Origin: Scortum barcoo | Lineage: Eukaryota; Chordata; Actinopteri; Centrarchiformes; Terapontidae | Assembly (NCBI GenBank): GCA_023238725.1 | Contig: CM041540.1 | Coordinates: 2,755,001-2,819,000 of the forward strand | DNA: 64,000 bases | Direction of reading: 5' to 3' | Shown: piece after piece, positions 9,116 through 19,860 of the stretch | Position numbering within the stretch: the first letter of the stretch is position 1 | Layout: every line of letters starts with the position of its first letter | Notes under the pieces: generated by a model | Told to the model about the DNA's origin: nothing | The model's database searches: none | The model's input: the letters and a program-made list of their open reading frames with translations, nothing else | Position numbers and translations under genes: made by a program

Positions 9116-12100
9116 GTGCAGTAACCAAGCGTGTCCTGGAGCTGCAGCTCACACCTGCCCTCATAAAAAAAATTTCCATTTATAGACAAAATAAAGACTT
9201 TAACAACTGCAGCTTGGTATTGTGGCGCATGCAGTATTGCAGTGCACATGCAAAGGTGTAAAGGTGAATTCGGCATGCATATTAGTCTGTTAAAATCATA
9301 TTTTGGTGCAATGGTGGAAAGTAAATATGTATATTTACATAAAGTACTGTACTCACCTGCAACTTTGAGGTACTTTATGCTTCTCTATGCTTTTACGCCA
9401 CTGTAGGTCATGTATAATATTGCACTTTTATGATCCTCTGTAATAATTTGACAGTTGTCATCAGTGGTGGGAGAAGTATTCACACCTTTTACTGTACCAC
9501 AGTGTAAAAAAACAAAAACTCTGTTAGAAGTCAAAGTCCTGCATTCAAAATGTAATAGTCCAAAATGTAAAATGTATTGGCATCAAAATGTACTTAAAGT
9601 ACCAAAAGCAAGTACTCATCATGCAGAATAGCAGAATAATGCACAATATATATTATATTATTGAATTGTAATTATTGATGCATTAGTGTGTGTATTGCAG
9701 CTGATAAATGTAGAGCTAATCACTTTACTGAAAGGTGATTAGAATCACTTTTGGGTATCTGTAATAATAAAGCATAATTTATTTTCTGAGTTATATTAAT
9801 AATCTGAATCTGCAAAGAAACCAGGAACTATAGCGATCAAATAAATATAGTGCAGATGACCTATAAAATAGCATAAAGCACCTGAAAATTGAACTCAAGT
9901 ACAGTACTTGATTAGTTCACTTTTTGGCCACATGAAAGATGATAAACTGCTGATCCCTGTACTGCAGCATCAGTATTTCTGTAATAAAACACTACTGTAA
10001 AATATGAACTTCCTCTTCTTGTTTTTGCAGGAGAATCATATTGAACAATCCCAAGAAGAGGAATGCTCTGTCTTTGTCCATGCTGGAATCCCTCAGAGAA
10101 AACATCCTAACTGACATCGACAGTGATGGTCTCAGAGTTATCATCATATCAGGTATTTATTGTGTGTGTGTGTGTGTGTGTGATAGAGAGAGAAGGATGG
10201 TGGTCTGACCTTGTAATGTGTGTGTGTGTGTCAGCCAAAGGTCCAGTGTTTTCCTCTGGACACGACCTGAAGGAGCTGACGTCAGCTCAGGGCAGAGAGT
10301 ATCACACAAAGGTGTTTCATACCTGTGCAGAGGTTAGTTTGTGTTTCTTTCTCTGTTTCTCTGAGCTGTGTCAGTCCACAATATCAGCCTCTTTATTATG
10401 ACTTATTACAAATCTGTTTGCTGTTCTCAGGATAAGCGGGTTTGGAAAATGGATGGATGGATGGACAAATCTGTTTGCCTGATTACTAAAAACTATTCTG
10501 ATTGTTGATGAATGTACATGTTTTCTGTCAATTCATCAATCGATAAGTCTGTAAAATGATGACAAATGCATATTAGCACAGCAAAGTCAAAGATGTTCAG
10601 AGATTATATAGTCTGACAAACATTAAAAAAGAATATATTCCTTTTAAAATCATACAAAACAGAGAAAAACAAGTAAAACCAAACAATTAATGTTTTTTCA
10701 TTTTCACTGGATACAATAATTACTTAAATAATTAAACTTTTGTCAAGAGTCATCTGTCATTTGACTAAAAGATCATTTCAATTTTTAGCATTGTCAGTAT
10801 GTGATAATCTTACAGTAAAAATGAGTTTCAGAAGTTAAAAGTGTTTGAAAGTAATGATCACCAATTTTCTTTAATACGGTGATGTTACTAGATTGTTATT
10901 GCATTATCTGGGAGCCCAATAAAGTGACAGAAAATCCATTCTCTTCCACTTTATTAGTTTATTTTTATCTAGTATTGATCTCTCTGAATTGTTCGGAGAT
11001 GTCGAAAGTGATTCAAAGGTTTTAAATGAGGTTAACTGAATCTCACTGGCTCTTGTGTTTCAGGTAATGACTCTCATACAAGACATACCTGTGCCAGTGA
11101 TCGCCATGGTGAATGGCGTTGCCACGGCGGCTGGCTGTCAGCTGGTTGCCAGCCAGCTGTGACATTGCCGTGGTGACGGAGAAGTCCACCTTCGCCACTC
11201 CAGGTGTCAACGTGGGTCTGTTCTGCTCGACCCCGGCGGTGGCCATCGGCCGAGCTGTGCCGAGGAAGGTTAGAGCTGAAAGACCCTTGTCTGCTTCTAC
11301 TTTAATTGATTTTACATTGGATATTTTCATGCAGTAAAAATGTTAAACATTTTATTCTTAGTCAGGATCAAAAATGTAAAAACACTAAACCTCTCAGTTG
11401 ATAATTTATTATTTCAAGATGATATCTGTTCTGAAAATTGATAAATCTAAAAGCAGACTTTTGTATTTAACATCAGAATCAGTTCATTTTAAGGGTTTCT
11501 GATGCAGTAATATTTTATCACATCTATAATAACTGTTATCAGTTCATCTGTATTATATTCACTATAGTGACATGATATTTACTTCAGTGATTTAGTGGTG
11601 AAGAAAATCACAGGGGAAATAGTCTTTATTTTATCAGCCAATGTTGGCACAAATATTGGTTTTGGCTTATATGTTGTCAAATATACAAAAAAGAAAGTAA
11701 AAAAGAAAGTAATTGTCTACCTTGATAATAAAGATTATTATATTCAACTGTAAAATATCCTTCCAATAATCTTTGATGATGTTATATGATTATTTTACAA
11801 GTTAGTATTGGCAGTATATTGATAACATATATTTATTTTACCATTACTGATATCAATACTGGCAACAGCCTACAAAAATAAAGTCTCAAGTCCTAATTGA
11901 TATACACCTCTGCTTCCTTCGTTAACCAGGTTGCCATGGAGATGCTGTTCACAGGAACTCCCATCTCTGCCCATGATGCTTTGCTGCACGGTCTTGTCAG
12001 TAAGGTGGTGCCAGAAGAACGACTGGAGGAGGAGACATTAGCCATCGCCCAGCGGGTGTGTCAGGCCAGCCGACCTGTTGTAGCCCTCGGCAAGGCCACT

Positions 12101-12627
12101 TTCCAAAGGTGGGAGACACCTTTTCACCTTTACCTTTAGATATCAGTGTTTTTTTTTTAAAGGGATTTAAAAAAATCCCAGGGATCAGTCAAACATTATC
12201 CCTTTTTGTTAATGAAATCATTTTCTAAAACAAATCAATACAACAGTGGTAAGAGGCTTTATGACGGCACCAAATATTGTTTTATGATGGATGATAGTGG
12301 AAGGAGTGGAAAGGCGATGGGGAAGAATTACTAAAAGTTATTAAAATTGATCTATAGAAAGAAATCTATAACACTCAGGATTCTTCCTGTGAAAATATTT
12401 GAAACATTTAGATGAATACATAGATGTTTTCCCTTCACATATTGTGTTCTCCCCTCATTTGTTTCCTCTAAAGACAAATGACTCAAGGTCGGGATGCAGC
12501 GTACGCCACCGCCTCCAAGATGATGGTTGACAACCTGGCTCTGACAGACGGACAGGAGGGGATCCGGGCCTTCATAGAGAAACGCAAGCCAGTGTGGAGC
12601 CACAAAACAGAAAAAGCCCACGACTGA
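8979..12627 (+). CDS. echdc3: Enoyl-CoA hydratase domain-containing protein 3, mitochondrial (six exons, frameshift in exon 4)
   Basis: Crotonase-superfamily protein of mitochondria, linked to fatty-acid metabolism and insulin sensitivity; no firmly established reaction. Exons: 8979-9115, 10031-10152, 10235-10332, 11064-11268, 11930-12108, 12474-12627. The N-terminus (MAGRFVCRAVGVFQLSRT) is basic and hydroxylated, as in a mitochondrial presequence. The crotonase core follows: LNNPKKRNALS, oxyanion-hole strand GPVFSSGHDLKEL, VIAMVNGVATAAGCQLVAS, ATPGVNVGLFCSTP, ISAHDALLHGLVSKVVP and MVDNLAL..GQEGI..F..KRKPVWSH. These match human ECHDC3 throughout. Exons total 895 nt; removing a 4-bp tandem duplication near 11148-11158 gives 891 nt, or 296 residues (human about 303). 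As written, the frame hits a stop just after LVAS. It is either a broken allele/gene or a sequence error. Confidence 0.92.
9300..9660. repeat. Teleost dispersed repeat in echdc3 intron 1
   Basis: Contains GTACTGTACTCACC, TTTGAGGTACTTTATGCTTC and CATCAGTGGTGGGAGAAGTA, then a second copy of the TGTACTTAAAGTACC...CATGCAGAAT phrase. It looks like parts of the same repeat family seen at 8025-8345, in two adjoining pieces. Confidence 0.5.
10031..10152 (+). CDS. echdc3: echdc3 exon 2
   Basis: The acceptor is TTTTTGCAG. It encodes RIILNNPKKRNALSLSMLES to DGLRVIIIS, the first crotonase strand-helix unit. The donor is phase 1. Confidence 0.9.
10153..10234 (+). repeat. Short (82-bp) echdc3 intron 2 with two (TG)n tracts
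   Basis: The intron begins GTATTTAT and ends in a TG run plus TCAG. TG tracts lie at 10161-10182 and about 10217-10230, so dinucleotide repeats make up about half of a very short intron. Confidence 0.8.
10235..10332 (+). CDS. echdc3: echdc3 exon 3: oxyanion-hole segment
   Basis: Encodes AKGPVFSSGHDLKELTSAQG to VFHTCAE. The GHDLKEL segment forms the first oxyanion-hole element in crotonases. The phase-0 donor is GAG|GTTAGT. Confidence 0.9.
10425..10466 (+). repeat. LINE/SINE-type 3' tail with (TGGA)n
   Basis: GGATAAGCGG, then AAAATGGATGGATGGATGG, is the familiar end of teleost LINE/SINE insertions, truncated to its tail. Confidence 0.6.
11064..11268 (+). CDS. echdc3: echdc3 exon 4: second oxyanion-hole segment, 4-bp duplication
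   Basis: The acceptor is GTTTCAG. It encodes VMTLIQDIPVPVIAMVNGV and AAGCQLVAS, then continues in a shifted frame as CDIAVVTEKSTFATPG to AVPRK. Between them GCCAGCCAGCTG replaces an expected GCCAGCTG: an extra CCAG around 11148-11158. The exon is 205 nt, against 201 (67 codons) without it. Confidence 0.9.
11930..12108 (+). CDS. echdc3: echdc3 exon 5
   Basis: Encodes VAMEMLFTGTPISAHDALLH to VVALGKATFQ, conserved with ECHDC3. The acceptor is TAACCAG and the donor AG|GTGGGA (phase 2). Confidence 0.92.
12474..12627 (+). CDS. echdc3: echdc3 exon 6: C-terminus
   Basis: The acceptor is CTCTAAAG. It encodes QMTQGRDAAYATASKMMVDN to KRKPVWSHKTEKAHD and the stop TGA at 12625-12627, a few residues longer than the human end. 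Confidence 0.9.
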
Positions 12628-13760
12628 TGGACTTCTGGAGAGGCTTTTATTACAGGAGATCACTGCAATGGCGTAGTGATTATTCTGATTGGTACACTCG
12701 GTGTTCAGGCACTGGTGTGGAATAATTATCACCAGTCCCAAGCCAGCGTATGGTCTATACTACTATTAAAATCTAGATGTGTAATTTCCAAGCTCACTAT
12801 GATTGAGGTGCATTGACTTCATTGTCCCTGATGATTCCCTCCTGTTTGCTGAGACAAGTAGCTGAACTGTTGTGTGCCTTAAAAGCTGCAATGTGGAGAT
12901 GAGAAGGAAATACACTCAAGACTCATAAAGCTAATGGGAGAATAAATGCTGCTCTTTTGTACTATGATGAGAAATTGGTAGGAGGTATTTTGAATGTGCA
13001 GTGTTTTGGAAGTTAAAGTTAATACATTTTTTTTGCATAGACAATGACATGAACATGAGTGCAGAGGATAAACAACTGTGTTACATAACCTTTGATAAAA
13101 TGTCCAATGTTCAGGTAGCATGTAAGAAGTAAAGAGAGAACTACAGCTCTCAAGGTGCATTTCTGAATAAAGCATACGGTATGTGCTGAAAATGGTGAAT
13201 ATAAACTAAATTTTAAACTTTAGATGAACTGATAAAGCACTTAGAAGTTTAAATCAGTTTTGCTTTGGACTATAGGTCAATTTTGAATTAAGGAATATGT
13301 GGGATGTTTATTTCCCCCAGATTTGTGTTAATGAAGCATTTCAAATGTGTTCTTCCCAGCAAATGCACTCAACTTATGGAAGAAATAATGTTATAGTATC
13401 ATTACATTAATTGTTGTATTAATCTCCTCAGAACATTGAGGGTATGTAAAACTAATGGGAGTTTTTAATGGTGAAAAGTACATATTGGGTCAGAACAGTC
13501 CTACAAAGTTGTCTTCAGGTATTATTGAAAAACCTGAATTTCACAATAAAAATGTTCCCACCAAGTACAAGAAATTGAGTATTTATTTGTTCAGGTAGAG
13601 TTTGAAGTAGCTGCTTACATCAGCTAATTGGCTGCCACCTGACATTGCCAAAAGTATAAATGTTTAAAAAAAGTTGAAAGTGAATTTATATTTTTTTCAG
13701 GTACATTTACCCACATTAGTGTTATTGTATTATTTCATTTTTAAAAACTACTTAGTTTTA
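12628..13760 (+). other. echdc3 3' UTR and spacer
   Basis: No coding content. Poly(A) hexamers AATAAA occur at 12941-12946 and 13166-13171; either could end the echdc3 transcript. Confidence 0.5.
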
Positions 13761-14820
13761 GTATAAATAGCGAGTATGTCACATCCGGCCGCCATCTTGG
13801 TTGAAGTGCTAGCTTAGTTAGCGGGTCACAAAATCATTTGATTTTTGACGCCATAATTTTAAACTACTGAACAGAAGAAGGAGTGATGACTCTTAATATT
13901 CCCAACACACATGTAAGTGTTGTTTCATGACCTTCTGGGTTTAAGCTTAAAAGTTATTTTTATTTAAGAAAAAAATGGAGAAGGTGGCGTTAGCTGAGCT
14001 AGCCAAACATTAGCCACCATGTTTTGCTGTTGTTGCTTGAATACTTGCAGATTTTACTTTATCTACATTGCTGGCCTAAATGTTCAGTAAATCAGTACCT
14101 TTTGGCATTGATTGGTAAATAATGTCATGTAGCAGATAAGCACACTTCATGGTAATAAAACTTAATGAGTAATTTGGTCTCTATAATGTTAGAAAATAGG
14201 GCAAAATACACCACCAATGGAAACCTGGACTTGAGTGTTTTGAGGTACTTGTGCTGAACTTTTACAAGTTTATACGTATTTTCAAAGACATTTTAGAGGC
14301 AAATATTGTCCTTCATCAGTTCTGCAGTAGGTTTTTACTTGTTAAATGTCAGTAGGCTGCTTTTGCTGCTGTACTTGTTTTTTATTTTACTTTATTATCT
14401 ACATCATTGGTCGATAAGTTTCCTCCGGAGTGCATCTAGTTTTATTTACTGATCAACACTCTTGAATGATTACTAAATAATGTCATGTAGTAAGTATTTA
14501 AAGCCCAATGTGCACCTTTTACAAACTGTAGCAGGGTTGCATCTAACTTTATTAAGATGGCTGTTTCTTCCTGGGTGCATAATTTTAAATGTTGAAGATG
14601 AGTGAATGATCCATTGTTTGGTTTTTTCAGGTGCTGTTATAAAGACGAATGTTTCCTCTGAGGTGGACCCCATCACCCCATCACTTGGACCCTGCTGTAT
14701 CAGGTTGTACTTTTACTGAACTGCCACATGATGGTGTGATTGTGTTCATCTGAGAGGTGAAAACACAGGACTGCACAGGTCACAAGGTCTGTTATCAAAA
14801 TAAAAGCCTGAAAGGGAGGG
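13761..14820 (+). other. Promoter-like block with a possible short non-coding transcript
   Basis: CCGGCCGCCATCTTGG (about 13786-13801) is a strong YY1-type promoter motif in an AT-rich spacer. About 110 bases on comes a consensus donor CAT|GTAAGT (near 13911). A matching acceptor TTTTTTCAG (14622-14630) and another donor-like CAG|GTTGTA (about 14702) follow, then AATAAA at 14799-14804. No conserved protein is encoded. It may be a non-coding RNA or part of an old mobile element. Confidence 0.25.
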
Positions 14821-15598
14821 AAGGCTTTGCCAGTGTAAACATTTGGTATAAAACCAGATAACAGGACTGCATTGATTGCAACAAAAGAAACATACTCAGG
14901 GTTTAGATCTTTATTTAGTTGATTGATTAGTTAAGCCTTCTTAAGGAAAACCGAGTGATCAGTGCAGCTCAGTGGATCCTGATAGATCTGTAAAGGTTGG
15001 CTGAAAAACTGTAGTTAAAGTTGTACAAAAAGAGTGTCACAGGAACATGATCTCATGTTAACAGCAGTGTCATTGTCTTCAGTGTATAATCTTTATATTC
15101 AAGTAGTTTAAATCGATACCTGTACATGAAGCAGTGTAGGGCTGCATTATTTTCATTATTGATCAGTCTGGTCAGGTGTTTATTCCTATAATCGATTATT
15201 TGTTTTGTCAAAAAAATGTGCCTATAAATAGTAAAATTCTGTAGACAACAAAATAAACCACAAGTCTTTAGGTTTTAGTAAATTTGTTGGACAAAACAAT
15301 CAATTTAAAGATATTAAATTTACAAAGACATAACAAATCATGTATGAAAAGCAAAAATCTGATTTTGGTTTCTATAATTAACTGTAAGTCAACTAATAGG
15401 CATAAGGCATAATAAGGCAACTAATAACCATTTTCATTACAAATGAATTAATCAGTATCTTTTTCTATAATTTTTTTTCGGTTGACGGTTCAGAATGCAA
15501 ATATATTTAATTTCCAATGATCTAAAAGCAGAGTAAATGAACAAATCCTCATAAGTTGATGTAACAAGCACATTCTGGCGTTCTACTTGACAAATGAC

Positions 15599-16919
15599 TT
15601 AAAGAGCAACTTGCAGGTTAGAGACCCCTGTGAATCAATGCATGTAAAAATGATGTAGGAACTAGATTTTAGTTTAAAATATATTTAAATACACACTACA
15701 ATGACTTTTAGAGTCGTTTTTGTAACAGAATTTTACTTCCGCATCTGAAAAATCTGAACCGGAAGTGACGTAACAAAAGGGAGAGCGGTCAGATTGAACA
15801 ATAGAAATGAATGGATCTGAAGCTAATTTTGACACTGAATAAGTTGTAAATATTTATTCATACACGTATGACGGACAATAGTCTTATAATTTATGAGCCT
15901 GTGAGGCATCCAAGAGAGCAGGAACAGACCAGGATCAGGAGGAACAATGAGTCAGGAGAGAAATTGAGTTGTGGTGTGTGGACAGGTGTCTTGGTGAGAG
16001 ACTGGTGTTAGCTAACGATGGTTAGCACTGTGTTCACATCACAACATTGTAAAGTTTGCTATCACGTCTCAGGCTATAAGAACACTAGTTTTAGATTTGT
16101 GAAATGAGTATATTTAGGGCCACAATAATCCATTACTCTGTTTAGTTCTTTCCACTATCCGATTTTCTCTATGAATACAATAAAGTTTTGTGGGCCAGTA
16201 TAATTGAGGACATACTGATTCTGAGTATTCAGCAGATTTTTAAACCTATAAGTCACAGCTTTTAAATCGTATACTTGATATTTAATGTTAACTTGAATTT
16301 GAATAATGTTAATAATAGTAAATAGTACAGCTAAGTACAGTATTTACATAGAGATAAATAGCAAATTGGAGACTATAGAAAACAGATCTTTTTTTTTTTT
16401 TTGCTTCTTCATCACATTGCCCATATTGTAATTATCACCATCTCTATCACTGATTGATCCGTGAATCCTGCAGGCAGCAGACCTGATGGAGCTGCTGTGT
16501 GCACGGAGGGACCCACAGCTGTCAGTCTCACACTGGCGTGGGCTTCAAAATCCCATCCTGAACTCCATCATATCGCATCGCCGTGAAGACAAAATAAGCA
16601 CTTTCCCACAGATTACCGCGTTTTTCGTAACAAACGCAGCAGTAAAGTAAAGGCTGCTCAGACTCACTACCACCTACTACCACTCATTGACTTCAGGCAA
16701 AGCAGCGAGCAACGACTCCCTTATGTGACGTAATATGATGCGATGATGAAAAAAAGAGCGTTTTTCGGGGCACTGCTGAAAATTACCACTTTTACCTCTG
16801 ATTTTGTGCCTTTATGTTTTGTAACACATTAAATTCTGCATTAACTTTTCGAATACATATTTTCAAACAAGATTAAGTATAAATCTAAAAAAGTGTATAA
16901 CCTGCAAGTTGCTCTTTAA
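15599..16919. mobile_element. Non-autonomous TTAA-flanked DNA transposon, 1313 bp
   Basis: Perfect 18-bp terminal inverted repeats AGAGCAACTTGCAGGTTA lie at 15603-15620 and, reverse complemented, at 16898-16915. Both sides are flanked by TTAA (15599-15602 and 16916-16919), the target duplication of piggyBac and Kolobok superfamilies. No transposase frame is visible, so it is a deletion derivative or long MITE moved in trans. The interior has CCGGAAGTGACGTAA (about 15758), a promoter-like ETS/CRE pair. The superfamily is uncertain without a library match. Confidence 0.82.
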
Positions 16920-19860
16920 CTAACTCAATTTTATCGACTGTAAAATTTGTTGCACGTTAATTTTCTTTTAATTCAGTAATCTGTTCAGTCACTTCAGCCC
17001 TAGTTTAACTAAATATAATCTTCAGCTCTGCAGGGCAGTAATGCCAACATGAATTTGGCAGCTGATAGTATTTTGTAGTAAGTTTGTTCCAATCGAAACT
17101 TTCCCACAGTCTCCGCTGCTGTTGGATCAATCAACAGTTTATTCCAGTGAGTTATTCTGAGCTTGTTTCTAATATTTATCTTCTCATTTATGCAAATTGT
17201 CTCCCGCTGTGGACTGAAATAAACACGACTGAGCTCAAGATTTCTGGCTTCAAAGCGACATCACGAGCGTCTCTTTTAGCTCCTCTTACCACAGATTTGT
17301 CATCCCGTTTACACAAGTCTTTACACCGCCAACAACAAACAGCCTCCGGTGGCTTCAGAGGCGGGATTTTGTTGTTCCCCAGAGTTTGCTCATGCGGCAA
17401 AGCTCTTGACATGACGCCCCTCTGAAGCCATCCAAAATGTATTTATCCAGAAAGATGCAATAACAGCGTGCGAGCAGGCGGCTGAATGATGCTAACCATA
17501 AGCTCTTATTATAATCTCTTCAGCAGCATGTTGTTTGTTTCAGTGTCGCTCACTTATTTTCTCAAATAGTTTCTGCACATATTTACCATTTACCATGCGA
17601 GATTGTAGCAGGGCTGCAATTAGTCTAATTCTGTTTTAGATTAATCATTCGGTCTGGAAAATGGTGAAAAAATACACATCACGCTTTCCCTAAAGCCAAA
17701 TTTGATCTCTTCAGATGGCTTTTATGTCCAAATAGCAATAGTCCAAATTAGCTATTTCCTATCATATAAGACATGGTAATCTGAAAATCCTCACAATGGA
17801 GGAGCTGTATGTAGGAAATATTTGGCATTTTTGCTGTGATTACTTTTTAAATAGTTATCAGTAGTTTATGTCTGTTGATTGACTCATTCATTCTCAATAC
17901 ACTTATTATTTCAGCACTTAATTGTATCTTATTCCCATTAACAGAAAAAATTTATTTGATTGGTTAGATGAGTTGATATATAATCTAAATATCACTTTGA
18001 AATTGAAAATAATGATATACTAACTAATGCAACCTTTTCTCTGAAGTCTCACTTTACTGGGACTAAAATGAGTATGAACTAACTTAATGATTTCCTCTGT
18101 CAATGTCTGATAATAATGATCGATATAGCTTGTTTTGTCTGACCAACAGTCCAAAAACAAAAGATGTTTAATGTAAGTTGACAGAAAAGCATCACTTTTA
18201 AGAATCTGGAACCAGTGAATATTTGACATTTTACCTTGAGGAAGCCTTGATTGAGGATTAGTCATCAAAATAATAATCAATTTAATCAATAATTTCATAG
18301 TATACTAATTATTTCAGCACTAGAGTAAGGAATTTGTGTTTTTTAGGCCTTGTTATTGGGACGTATAAACTAAACATATCCTTATTCAGTTTTAGTATTA
18401 TTATAACTTTGGAGTGTTTTTGACTTTCTAGTATTGGACCTCAATTTAAAGAAATATATCTTCCAGGATTTTCCATATATTGCATTTGAACTTAATTAAA
18501 AACACGTTATCTCTTTACTCTTTTTAGCTTATATCCTGGAACATTATTCCAAAGCTGCACTGATCCACTGGGGGGCAGAGTTTCATTATGGAATTTCCTC
18601 TGGAAATCGATCTTTAGGATATGGAGGATTTCTAATTTAAAGCAAGTGAAAGACAGAGCCAGATATTCATTTTTACCCCACCTCGTTTTATTAAGCAAAG
18701 TATCAGAATGGTCTGCAATTAGTTGTTTAACAAAAAACAAAGATAACTTAGGGAATGTAATGAACAGTTGAGCAATACTGTTTGGAGAATAACTGCTTCA
18801 AAACCAGAGTATGAGGAATAATAATAAAAATAATAATAATAATGATGATGGGGAATGTGACTGATTTAAATGTTGTGACATGAATTGTGTGTGTGCCAGA
18901 TGACTTTGTATGCCAGCAGCTGAACAGTAGTTGATGACAGTGTTGAGGATAATAAGACGTAAAGAAGTAAAACAAACTTGTACTGAAACTACTTCACATC
19001 CATCTCTGGCTGCCATGTGCTCAAGATGTGGTAAATACAGTACAGCAATTAAAAAAAACATGTTACCTAATGGTTATAGAGCAAATCTGATGGTTTAAAG
19101 CCATCAAACAGAAATATATATATATTATTAGCCCTCACAAATTAGCTCTCGAGTCTCTAATCAAAGTTGAACTGTACTTCACTTATTAAAAGAGAAATGA
19201 ATTGCACATCAGTTAATCAGGAAGGAATATAAAACTAGGAAATAAACAACAAACCCTGCTCTTTCTACAGTGGAGGCGCTTGGAAACCAAATGGAAATCA
19301 AATGTCAACAGTGACTGCTCTTTAATTCTATCATTGGACATGGTTTAATTTCTTCTCTTTGAAAAATAACATTCACAAGCATATAGAGTAAATCGAGCTC
19401 TAATGTAAATATCTGGAGGTAACATATAAAAAAATAAAGATGGAAAATAAATCCGAGTTTTGCTCTCTCAGGAGGACGGTCCCCTGCTACTGATAACTGC
19501 AATATTAACAAAAAAATCCACTGTACATATCAGACTCTAAAAGATATATACTGTCACCTCTTGTTAATGATTTACATCCAAAAATAAAATAAAATCTTCA
19601 GTCATTTTTTTTCTTTTTTTTAAATTTCTCTCTTTTTAAAGTGATCAGTAAAAACGTCAGAGGCTGGTGTGACCTGCAACGTTACGATGCAGCGCGACAG
19701 TCAGAAGGTCAGTACTTCACACATAAAGAACAACAGAGCAGAAACAAAACCAGGTTCCTAACAAACCTACTGCTCGTCTTTACCACAGTGTCAGTGACTA
19801 CTTCTCAGTTTTTTTTTTGTTTTTTTTTTTACAGTGTCTCGTCATTTCTTTATCATCCGA
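16920..19860. other. Spacer and probable usp6nl 3' UTR (minus strand)
   Basis: No gene of its own is recognised. The part nearest 19860 should be the usp6nl 3' UTR; no unambiguous minus-strand poly(A) site was fixed. It contains a 12-bp inverted repeat (17350-17361 with 17419-17430) and a TAA-rich run near 18822-18850. Confidence 0.45.
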
